Origin: Eremophila alpestris peregrina
Taxonomy: Eukaryota; Chordata; Aves; Passeriformes; Alaudidae
Direction: 5' to 3'
Assembly: GCA_009792885.1 (NCBI GenBank)
Contig: WMCF01000012.1
Coordinates: 13,965,947 to 14,029,946, forward strand
DNA length: 64,000 nucleotides
In this document: piece after piece, positions 50,773 through 60,445 of the stretch
Layout of the letters: each line of letters opens with the position of its first letter
Numbering within the stretch: position 1 is the first letter of the stretch
Made by a program: the position numbers and the translations under genes
The notes under the pieces: model-generated
What the model saw: the letters and a program-made list of their open reading frames with translations, nothing else
Databases searched by the model: none
What the model was told of the DNA's origin: nothing

Positions 50773-50800
50773 CACACACACACACACATATATATATACA
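50773..50800. repeat. (CA)8 followed by (TA)n
   Basis: Eight CA units (50773-50788) pass directly into a TA run, preceded by an ATATATACATA-type stretch from about 50754. It is a compound dinucleotide microsatellite. Confidence 0.92.
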
Positions 50801-53757
50801 CTAATACATATTTGAAGGAAAAAGATCTGTGATCATAAATGGTTAATAGAAATTCAACTACATTCTGAAGCAAGAAAGCTGGAAATAGTTTCCTCCTTGA
50901 CTTACCTGCCAAGACCCAAGTTCAGGGCTCTGTTTCTTCTGAAATGCTTGATGGCATCACTCACACCTAAAACAGCCTAGGGAATGAACTATTCCTCCCA
51001 CCTCCTTCATCCTTCACTCTGCTTTGGGTGTTTGTGATTTCATCAGCTATCACAAGAGAGACACAGGATCATGAACTCAAGCCTTGGCAGGTGAAGAGAT
51101 TTTCAGTTCCATTTTAAAAAGCAAGCACACATGGTCCTGGCACATGCCTGACAGACCTTTAGTAACAGACATTTCCATGCTCTGCAGTCTATTAGCTGTG
51201 TGAAAAGTACATCAGTGGGATCACAGCTTCTCACCCCTAGTACTGTAAGCAGTCAGTACACATTCCAGATAGGACAAACACACCTACACAAAAGTCTCTC
51301 TCTCTTTCTCCTTTTTTTTTTTTTTTAAACTGACAACCATAAATGTTTTCCATTAAACAACCACGTTTACATTTCTGAGCAATGTGAAGCACTATGGCTA
51401 TAAAGGCTAACTATTTCATAGTAGTCATTAGGAACTAGCATGATGTATACTGCTGTTGATCACCAGGGGTTATACAGCCCTCTGCTTCATTACCCTTGCA
51501 AGATGCAAGACACAGAGCAGCAATAGCACAGCTCTCCAGCTGCACATATTCTGGAAAACCCAATGATCTTTGCATGTACAGAGCCATCTGTTGTCACGTA
51601 CCTTGTCCTGGTGGCATTCAGAAGTGTTATCAAACTCTCTGGACTTTCTTTTTATTGTTGCTTGGTAAAGTGTGAACCATGATAAATATCCTAATGTAGT
51701 ACTAGTGTGATCAGTACTGTTACTACTAGAGGTACAGCACCAAAAGCATCAGAGAGATGTTAGGCAAGATAGTGCATATACAGAGAAAATCTGAGAGTAC
51801 TTCACAGTACAGAACAACTGGCATTGCTTTGCTCAAACACACAACAATTCTTCCTGCTGGCTCAGCAGTTGTGCTTTGTTTCCTATCTCCCTTTTCAGCC
51901 TTTTAAGGCCTATCTGAGCTTTTCCCACTCTCTGTTTAGGGTAAAGACAGAATAGTCACACCTAAATTAGAGCAGCTAAGAAGAATACAAAAGAGGAAGG
52001 GGCATAGAAGAGAATCTCTGTTCCACAGTAATGTAGGGGAGTCATGCTAAAATGGAAAACAGGGGAGAAGAGAAACTCTTCCAGAGTTTCAAGTATTAGC
52101 ATCCAGTGATGCCATGGAAGGAATAGAACCCTCAGGAGATGGATAGCTAACAGAACTTCTTCATCTTCTTGTGCTAAAGAGGCAAAATCAGGGAACAAGG
52201 GGAAGTGAAACTGAGGAGAGGCTGAAAAAGGGAAGATAAGCAAGTTTCAAAAGGGGGGGAAACAGGAGGCAATGACAAAAGAATAAGAAAGTTGAAATTG
52301 AAAGAGAGAGGCACAAAGAACAAGAAACAAGCATAGCACATACAAGAGAGACACTTTTAAATCCCATGTGTACTGCAGGACTAGATGTCTGGATAAACGT
52401 TACCCAGCTTTGAGCCTTGGTTGCTCTGAGGGACACTGTTGAAAAACACCAGAAATGAAGAACAAACATGAGTGTTAACAATGACAGTGAGGAAGAAAAG
52501 AAAACATAACACAGAATTGTATCTAACAAAGCTGAAAAAAGTGTATAAATCTGTAAAAGGCTAACTCTTGTCATTATCAAGTAATTAAATGTGGGTGGCA
52601 GTTATTATGGGCAACACAGTCTTGTATGTGAAAGACTCATGTTGTACTTTGGCTGTGTCAAAATCTTTACCAGATAAGCTCCTTAACCTTTATCTGCAGC
52701 AGTTTTACAAGGCTTTTTTAATAGAGGCGTGGAAGCACTAAGTGACTGCTCCTTAAAAGGCATGGAAATCCTCAAAGTGGCCACTTCTAGAAGAGTGTAA
52801 AGTATTAATTAATGTACTGGCAAATAGACCAATAAGGAAGTGATGCCAATAAAATAAATACAAAACCTTCACAAACAAAAGTTCTTTTTTTATTATTCAT
52901 ATGTGTAACTGTCAATTAAAATTTGCTGGGTTGCAACAGTGAATTTTTTTTCTTTTTTTTTTCATAATTTAGTTGCCTAGTTCTCTTAATTTTCTTTAAC
53001 AAATAATATAGCATACCAATATTTTAATGGTATTCTTGTTGTGAAAGACAAGAACAGCAAAATCACCTGACAGCAATTGGTCAAAAAAATAAAAAGCCTG
53101 ACAGAAACTTTGCATGACTCATGAGATAGTTGACTACATTGAGCTCAAAGTATGATTTCATCACTACAGCAACCTGACACTCCATGTCTACCTTGCAAAA
53201 GCTGATATCAGAGCTTCTTTTTATTTGTTTTCTTTCTAATGTTCTTTAAGTTTAAGCATCAAAGGCTGTTTGACAAGCTGTTAAATTAAATAGTCCTTGC
53301 ACTTGGGTTGTACAGCACAAGTTCAAAAATCTTAAAAGGAAAATGATTTCAGACAGAGAAGCTAAGACTCTACAAAGTCTCTAAAAGAGGTTAGAGAGCA
53401 ACCCATCCTTTTCTGAAATCCTTCACAGACAAGCCAATGGTGGGCAATATTTAATTTTAAGAATAGTAAAGCAATTTCTATCTGTGCATATAGTTAATAT
53501 TTAGAAGGCGAAGTGCTAAGGGATTACTTTGAGAAAGAAAAGAAATTAGGAATTATATTATTGAAGATGCTCAAGTTCATTTGGCCTCTAACCAAGTATC
53601 TTAATTTAATCTGGATGTAAAAATGGTATGCATGAACAAACTACTTATGGTAAACTAGTACAGAAACCATTTCACCCATACTACCAAGAGAAGCTATGTT
53701 TTACAAAAATTTGAGAAACTGTCAAATATAACTTACAATATCAGTTATATATATATG

Positions 53758-53785
53758 TTGATACATACATATATGTATGTATCAA
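53758..53785. repeat. Perfect 28-bp AT-rich palindrome
   Basis: TTGATACATACATA is followed immediately by its own reverse complement. After one mismatched pair (53757/53786) pairing continues for another four bases on each side. Such loop-less palindromes can extrude cruciforms and are unstable in cloning. Confidence 0.95.
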
Positions 53786-55755
53786 TATATGTGAGCATGT
53801 AGTTTGACTATGCATATAGCTTTTTTTTCTTTTAAAATCTCATAACTGAATTATTTAAACACTACTATGTAATTAATAATTTCAACGAGTTTGTTTTAGT
53901 TAATGGGATTTTGGTTTTTTGAAAAGATGTCTAAAACTGCCCACACCTCCCCACTCTCTGCCCTGAGCCATACACACCTTCTGAGAGCATACCTACTTGG
54001 CTGACTTCTTGCTTAACAGTTGCTTTAGGACTACAGAACAAGCACAACAATGGAAGACTGGACCAATTTTCCCAAAGCAGAAAATTATACCTAATAATTT
54101 TGAATTTCATCATTTTTCAGCATTGACTTTGCTATAGAAAAGACCTTCATTTAGGATTAGTGATTCCCCATGCAATGTTCAGTATACAAACTTTTGTGAG
54201 TGAGTATACTTTTGGACCTATAAAATACCCATAGTCTTCCAGCTGGCTTTAGTTTTGACTTTGTTCTGTGTTTTTCATTTTTTTTTTTTAAATTTCTCAT
54301 AGCTGTGAGAGGCACCAGAGAGTCTGGCAGCTAAGATGTTGCCTATGAGCTACTGACTGATCTACTTTTTTCAAGGGCATGATGATAAGAATGGGACTCC
54401 TAGGTCTAGACCATTTTTGCTAATTCTGCCAATGTTCTCTTCTGTGCCTCTGCTTCCTTCTTTGTATTCTAAAGACAATAAATATTTTCCTCTTTTACAC
54501 TAAGAGAGTACAATTATTTGACCACAAAACAGTTGAAAAAGTGTTGAGCTGTTACTCAAACCACTGAATCATTATTTGCATGGAGTCAGTTTATGGCCTC
54601 TAAGTTGTAATTACATGTCCTGTCTCCTGCAGCTGGACCAGTGTAAAAGCTGAATGCCCCAGCTGTTCACTGCTAGTGGCATAATTGCTCTCTAGCCCTT
54701 TCCTCTCAGAATAATGAGAGTTAACTTGCATAGGCTTAGAAGGAGGATTTTCAAACCTGGTTTGTTTAGAGAGAACCTGGCTAGGGAGCAATTACACAGA
54801 TAGCTACACTAGCAAATGGATGGGGTAAAGTATTCTCCCCAACCCTGTGATCTCTGGTGGATCATAGAACAGCTGGAAAAGCTACCTCAGCTTAGCTGGA
54901 ATTAAACCAGGGCTGGAGACTCACAGTTGAGCTATTCTTTACCAAAAAAGTAACATCATTCAAATCAATAGAGCCACTAGTCACATACATCTCTTTGAGT
55001 AGCATGTGCAGTATCTGACCCAAAACACCTACTGTTTTTGACAAAAATAATTTATGGTCAGGTAAAGACGTGTGATGTTAGCTGTTCCCAAAAGAGAAAA
55101 CTTACAGGTTCACTAACCACATACAGGTCAACACCAAATACAGTAAATTAGTTCCATGAGATAGAAAAAACCAAGCCTAAAATCTGAAGCACTCTGAACT
55201 CCTGTGGAGCAAACACAATCCAAAATGTTCCTCTTTGCCATAAAGATTTTTTGAGGATCAGTTCTAAAGCTCAGAGAACAGCTCCTCTGCTAAGACATTA
55301 ATCCTGTGACAGTCTAATGAGAGTGGTGACCAAATTGTTAGCAACATTTCATTGATAGGTATCCATTCACTAGAAACTCAACTTACTGCATGGAGGCCAG
55401 AGAATCTTGCCAGGTCTTAATGTCTTTTAGCCATAACTGGCAAAATTGTGACTGTGCCCAAATGTGAAAGGAGGTGTTATCAAATTACCTCTGCGGCCTC
55501 AGGGTTCCTGGACTTTCTGTACTCTTTTAATGCTTCCACAGAATAAAGGCACGAATACTGCATTTTTGTCTGCCCACTGCTTTTTAATTTGCTATTTGGA
55601 AAAATTATTAGTCAAAATGAAGGTATTACAAATAATCCCTAACCACGTGCAGTACTAATAAAGGACTGTTTTTCTCTTGTTTCTCCAGTGGAGCAAACCA
55701 CAAGCTTTTTCTCAAAAGTTACAAGGAAAAATTGTGAGGTTTGCAGGGGCGTTGT

Positions 55756-55816
55756 TTGGTTGGTTGGTTATTGGTTGGTTGGTGGGGGTTTTTTTGTTGA
55801 TTGGTTGGTTGGTTGG
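55756..55816. repeat. (TTGG)n tetranucleotide array, interrupted
   Basis: Two TTGG runs (about 55756-55782 and 55801-55816) are separated by a G-rich and T-rich spacer. The glycine/tryptophan/valine-rich frame across it is compositional. Confidence 0.92.
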
Positions 55817-56861
55817 GGAAATCATCTGATAATAGTAATTGATTTTGAATGGATACATCTACCCTACTCCTCAGAAATGCCTCCATTTAGAGAAAGAGTT
55901 AAAATATTTTAACAATTTCATCATGTTGAGGGCACAGTCAGCACAGGGGATGTCATAGACCATCCCAAAGCATTAAACTCCAGTTTTGTGCCAGCTTTAC
56001 AAATCCCTCCATGGTGGTTAATTAATGAACACTGGAACTTGAACCTGGATAAAGTATTCTGGAATCTGTTACAGCAATTACCTTTGTCTATTCTGTTACT
56101 TCTGTTAGTCCTTGCTACTAAGCTTCCTGTTTTTCCTCCCCTGAGGAAAAAACAGGAGAACAGTGTTATACATGATTCTGTAAAGTTACAAGTGTAAAAT
56201 ATTATTTTTACTAGATGATGCTTCTCTAACTACACTACCATAGCAAACCTTTTCCTATAGATATATATTTCTGTATTTGATATACAATGAGTATGTATGA
56301 ATGTATGGTAAATTTACTATCATTGACTGGAATTAGGAGATAACTTAGGTGGGTTTGGACAGACAACTTACAAAGACTGAGAGTCAGGAATCCTCAGTTC
56401 ACTGCATGATAGCCTATCAGAAATCCCACAGTTCGTGATACTCTGGATGATTTGTTTTGGTACTTGATACTTTTGATACTCCTGTACGATGCTTACAACA
56501 TCTCATTCAGAGTTTTCTGTACACAAAAGCTGACTCTGAAAGCTTCAAACAGTTCTTTGAAAAGTTTCAGTCTATAATGATTAGCTTCATGGAACAATGT
56601 CTTTTGCTCAAAGGAGACATTACCTGCACGCACTTTTACTGTGCTAGTGTTACTACACATTTCCTTTCAAATTTCCCTGCATACTCCTTTTCTCCTTTCT
56701 AACATATACTTTCAATAGAGCTATTTTTAAAGAAGACATTTTTATTACATAGATTTAATTAATTTTCCCAAGGTTTCTCTGCACGTATGTTTTACTAATC
56801 ATTTTCCTTTTCTGCCATATACTGAGTTTTCTAGCTTTAATGGAAACAAAATGCACATTTT

Positions 56862-57000
56862 GCATAGAGATCCTGTGGAGATATTCAAAAGCCATCTGGA
56901 CATGGTCCTGGACAAACAGTTCTTGGTGGGTCTGCTTGGACAGAAGGTTTTCACAAGATGACCTCCCTTCTAACCTTGACCAGTGTGTGATTCTTTGAAA
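56862..57000 (+). mobile_element. CR1 LINE 3'-end fragment
   Basis: GAGATATTCAAAAGCCATCT, then GGACATGGTCCTGGACAA, then GGTTTTCACAAGATGACCTC and a final TGTGTGATTCTTTGAA follow the order of the CR1 3' untranslated region, including the terminal GTGATTCT-type repeat. About 140 bp remain, without any reverse transcriptase sequence. This is a strongly 5'-truncated insertion, antisense to BNC2. Confidence 0.9.
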
Positions 57001-59040
57001 TTAGACAGCTAAATTAACAGGGATGCTCGACTACACACCTATCATAGGTCTTCATTCACTCATTAAGAAAATCCACAGTTGAGTGCTAATGAAGTCAATA
57101 TGTGGCAAGTCTGTAACAGCTGCCCTTAACTTTCACTGATAATTGTTCTCATTTAAATGGCATAATATTCAATATACTGTTGTTGAATATAGTAATAGCA
57201 AAATTCATGCCTTGGGGGCCACAATGTGACTGAGTATTAGCCAGAAAAACTGAATTGTGACCTAATGGGGTATTACAGGCCTTTACCACCTTTCAGATGC
57301 TCAGGTCACAATCTCTGTCTGTATAAACATCTAATTATATTACAAGCCATTCTTGCATTTAGTGAGATCATTCCAAAAGGTAGTTAAAACAAAATCAATA
57401 TAAGCATGATTCAACAGCCTTTAAAACAAAGAAACTACTGATTTCAGTCAGTGTTCTTGTCTGTAAGAGACACAGACTTACATTTCATGGTTGTAATATA
57501 TTAACCCTAATTATGAATCATATTTCATAACCAGCAGATTTCTAATATTATATCTAAAAAATGATGCATTTTTACATGTATTCTTTTACAAATCAAATTT
57601 CTTCAGCCCTTTAGATCAGTAGCAGTCAGAATCCAGGAATCTAAAACATGATGCAATGTGCACATAATCCCAGTACATATCTCTGTAGTTATCTCTCATG
57701 TATCCATCTTAATTATATATAATATGTTACATTTACAAATACATAACCATACATTTATGTCATACAAACATCATAGATATCTACTGTACAAATATGATGG
57801 ATATATCCTTATATGCTAATTTAGACTGGTAATGGAAAATGGATTATGTTCTATTTGAATAGCCTTTACAAAATAGTTGCCTGAGAGAATCCTGAAGCAA
57901 TTAAAGAGCTCCATTCAATATATCTCCTAACAAGAATAAAAAGATTTCATAATTAAAGTATAAAACTTTTTAGCTCTCTTTCTCTATAACTGTTTTACAT
58001 TTCAGTATATTTTTCTGTGAATATCCCAAATGTAGAGCATTTAAGAAAATATTTACAAGCACGGAAAGTGAAGTTTTCCTAGAATCACATAAAGCTAATT
58101 TACTTATTATGTACAAACTACAGAAACCTAAAAAGGAATTAAGAAATAGAGTCAGAATCTCTCAGAGCAGGTATAAATCCCATATTTTCAATAAAGTTCT
58201 AAGCATGCTACCATTACCTATGAAAGTAAAGCAATAAATCAGCAACTAAAATTTTAAGTTTTTTAGACATGTCCACTTCAATAAGTGGAAGAATTCTAGA
58301 TGATGAAGAGCTGCTACAAAGTCAGTAGCAATTAAGAGAATTCAGAAGTATGTAGTAGTAGGTTATTAATCAGAAATAGTCTTACAAAATGTAAAAATTC
58401 ACTTTGGAACTCAATAGATCATGAAATTTGTCAGATAAGCAACTATACATATATTTATGACCATACTCATAAAGCAAGCCTGTCCATTTTTCTGTTAAAC
58501 ATATTTTTCTTTTTCAACTAATCTGCATGCAGCACTTTACTTAAAGCTATGTTTCAAAAATGGCCTTATAAAAAGGATTTTCCTGTTTATATTATAAGGA
58601 TACTTTCCAATATAATCATGATCACAACCCCCATTTCATCTATACATTTTTGGGTATTTTTCTAAAGAAGGAAAGAAAAGATGATGGAGCTGCTGACTTG
58701 CATCTTAGTTTCCCAAACCAAACAGCAGCCTTTGAAAACTTGCCAGCTGCCTATGATGGCCAGATCATGCTCACAGGTAGCTAACCTCAGTATTTGCAGT
58801 ATTTAAGGCATTTCCTACAATAAACATAAGCAAGTACAAATAAATACTATGGTATGAAGGCACCTGTATTTTTTTAGCTTAGGAAAAATTGAATATTTTA
58901 TTTTGCCAACACCATTGAATGCCAGACTAAATTCACTTCATATCCTTCTACCTCTTTGGGTGCACCATCACTACATCCATACATCATCAACAACAATAAA
59001 AAAATCAGTTTACTGGGTTTGAAAACATGCTTTGCTTTAT
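57001..59040. other. BNC2: Unique AT-rich intron close to the BNC2 exon
   Basis: About 2 kb of AT-rich sequence with scattered ATATAT patches and no gene, RNA or transposon recognised. A GC-richer island at 58668-58776 stands out and is discussed as a separate observation. Being just downstream of the donor, this segment could carry splicing signals, but none is identifiable by eye. Confidence 0.6.
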
Positions 59041-59050
59041 TTCCTACCTG
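59041..59050 (-). other. BNC2: Splice donor of the BNC2 exon
   Basis: The minus strand reads CAG then GTAGGAA, a good match to the vertebrate donor consensus. The frame closes exactly on a glutamine codon (phase 0). The next residues expected in basonuclin do not follow in the genomic sequence, which confirms an intron here. Confidence 0.88.
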
Positions 59051-59283
59051 AAGAATGTAGCCTCTAACATAGTCTCGAAGTGTCCAGCCTAAGCCATGCA
59101 GAATATGCAACACCTCCTCTTGCTTCAGTACACTGAAGAGTCGGTCCAGCAGTATCTTCAGTCTCACAGGCACAGCCTGAGTGCCGTAGAGCATCAGGCT
59201 GCTGATGTCAAACACAACATTGGACTGCACAATCTCCACTTGGGTTGGGTGGTAGAGGTGCTGAGTACTAAGTTTGTCCAAGG
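59048..59283 (-). CDS. BNC2: Basonuclin 2 internal coding exon (78 codons plus a split codon)
   Basis: Read on the minus strand, the exon starts with the last two bases of a split alanine codon and encodes [14 protein letters not shown] at its start, [16 protein letters not shown] in the middle and [16 protein letters not shown] at its end. I recognise this as the conserved N-terminal region of basonuclin, upstream of the paired C2H2 zinc fingers. The [17 protein letters not shown] ending fits BNC2 better than its paralogue BNC1 as I remember the two proteins. The exon is 236 nt, bounded by a pyrimidine-rich acceptor ending TTTCTTTCAG and a CAG/GTAGGA donor (intron phases 1 and 0). It contains no zinc finger itself. 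BNC2 is a nuclear DNA/RNA-associated zinc-finger protein linked in vertebrates to mesenchymal and skin development and to pigment-cell support. The flanking introns, at least 4.7 kb and 59 kb, fit the very large BNC2 gene. The open frame continues past both splice sites into intron, so its apparent start methionine near 59347 is not a real start. Confidence 0.93.
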
Positions 59284-59310
59284 CTGAAAGAAAAGGAGTC
59301 AAGTATAAGG
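59284..59310 (-). other. BNC2: Splice acceptor of the BNC2 exon
   Basis: On the minus strand the sequence runs ACTCCTTTTCTTTCAG into the exon, a short polypyrimidine tract followed by the AG at 59285-59284. The split codon (phase 1) agrees with an alanine shared with the preceding basonuclin exon. A 15-bp element covering the start of this tract and the possible branch region is duplicated 45 bp further upstream. Confidence 0.88.
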
Positions 59311-59352
59311 AAAGCACGAAGACAAGAAAACAACTCCAAGGAGTCAAGTATA
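59293..59352. repeat. 15-bp direct repeat beside the BNC2 acceptor
   Basis: AAGGAGTCAAGTATA occurs at 59293-59307 and again at 59338-59352, a 45-bp offset. On the transcript strand it covers the upstream part of the acceptor's pyrimidine tract and a possible branch region. Confidence 0.9.
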
Positions 59353-59402
59353 TGCATCACATTTGGTAGATACACTTATTTTCCAAAGAAATATCACCTG
59401 GA

Positions 59403-60445
59403 TGATTCACAGAAACACAGAATCACGGAACAGTTTCTGTTGGAAGGGACCTTTAAAAGTCAGCTAGTCCACTCCCCTGCCATGGGCAGGGACATCTTGC
59501 ACTAGATCATGTTGCTCAAAGCCTCACCCCACCTCATCCTGAATATTTTCATGGATGGGGGCATCTACAGCCTCATTGGGCAACTACTTCAATGCCTCAA
59601 CATTTTCAGAAAAATCTCCTTCATATCTAATCTAAATCTACTCTCCTCTTTTCAGCTTAAAGCTATTACCTCTTGTCCAATCACTACATGCCCTTGTTGA
59701 AAATCTCTTCCCAGCCTTTTGGTAGGCCCCCTTTCAGTACTGAAAGACCAATAAGGTCACCAAAGAGCATTGCCCAAGCTTCTTTTCAACTTTTCTCCTG
59801 GCTGAAGGATCCCAACTCTCCCAGCCTTTCCTCACAGGACAGGGTCTCCATCCCTCTGATCACCTTGGGTGGTCTCTTCTGGACTTGCTCCAACAAGTGC
59901 ATGTCTTTCCTTTGATGGGGACCCAGAGCTGGGGTTCTGCTACTCCTGGTGGTGTTTCACCAGAGGAGAGCAGAGGGGCAGGATCATCTACCAGACCTGC
60001 TGGCAATGCTGCTTTTGATGCAGCTCAGGTATGGTTGGCTTTCTGGGCTGCAGATGAACATTGTCATGTTCAGCTTTTTGTCCACTGAAGTTCCCCAGGT
60101 ATTTCTCTGAAGTGCTGCTCTCAATGAGTTCATCCCTCAGTGTGTACTCATGCTCAGGATTGCCCAGGGCAGGTGCAGCACCTTGGCCTTGTTGAACCAC
60201 ATGAGGCTGATATGGATCCACTACCTCAAGCTCATCCAGGTCCCCCTGTATGGCATCCTGTCCTGGTGTGTCAACTGCATCACTCAGCTTGGTGTCATCT
60301 GCAAATTTGCTGATGGCCTCACTATGTTTCATACCTTCATTGGCGATGATATTCAACACTACTGCTCACACTATGGACTCCTGATGGGTGCCAGTCATCA
60401 CCAAGGGAACAGATGCAGTCCAAAACAACTTTCCAAAGGTCTAGT
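59403..60445 (-). mobile_element. CR1 LINE copy, 5'-truncated, adjacent to the BNC2 exon
   Basis: The minus strand starts near 60445 just before the reverse transcriptase motif B region, keeps ISKFADDTKLSDAVDTPGQD with the catalytic FADD intact, and passes through the family's LDELE...VVQQGQ segment before the frame closes near 59988. The remainder follows the CR1 C-terminal and 3' untranslated region through GATGTCCCTGCCCATGGCAG to the terminal ATTCTGTGTTTCTGTGAATC repeat near 59403. The element is in BNC2 sense orientation and its 3' end is 120 bp from the exon. About 1 kb remains, lacking endonuclease and 5' UTR, so it is not autonomous. Confidence 0.95.

Larger units (their letters stand above)
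44291..56861. other. Unique AT-rich intron with simple repeats and inverted repeats
   Basis: No gene, RNA gene or sizeable transposon is supported. Contents: poly-A plus (GA)n (45326-45412), 17-bp hairpin (47613-47649), (AAAG)n (48323-48340), (CA)n/(TA)n (50773-50800), poly-T (51309-51326), a purine-rich zone (about 52170-52330), 28-bp palindrome (53758-53785), (TTGG)n (55756-55816). A complex patch at about 51440-51630 may be conserved but has no specific evidence. Confidence 0.6.
1..59047 (-). other. BNC2: BNC2 intron downstream of the exon (3' end not in window)
   Basis: No further basonuclin exon can be read on the minus strand below 59048. The following large exon, which carries zinc-finger pairs, would leave an open frame of several hundred codons, but the longest minus-strand frame in this interval is under 150 codons and none shows C2H2 motifs. 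The intron is therefore inferred to be at least 59 kb. It contains CR1 copies, microsatellites and a few GC-richer blocks listed separately. Assignment of the whole interval to one intron is an inference from the single exon. Confidence 0.75.

Noticed and set aside
51962..52580. Minus-strand frames of 93 and 130 codons rich in Ser, Leu, Phe and Cys, looking membrane-like
   Set aside because: The plus strand is purine-rich here, which gives pyrimidine-rich codons and few stops on the minus strand. No start context, domain or splice structure supports a gene.
58898..59347. 149-codon minus-strand open frame read as a complete protein
   Set aside because: Only the 78 codons between the splice sites are basonuclin. 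The methionine start and the C-terminal extension lie in intron sequence beyond clear AG and GT boundaries.
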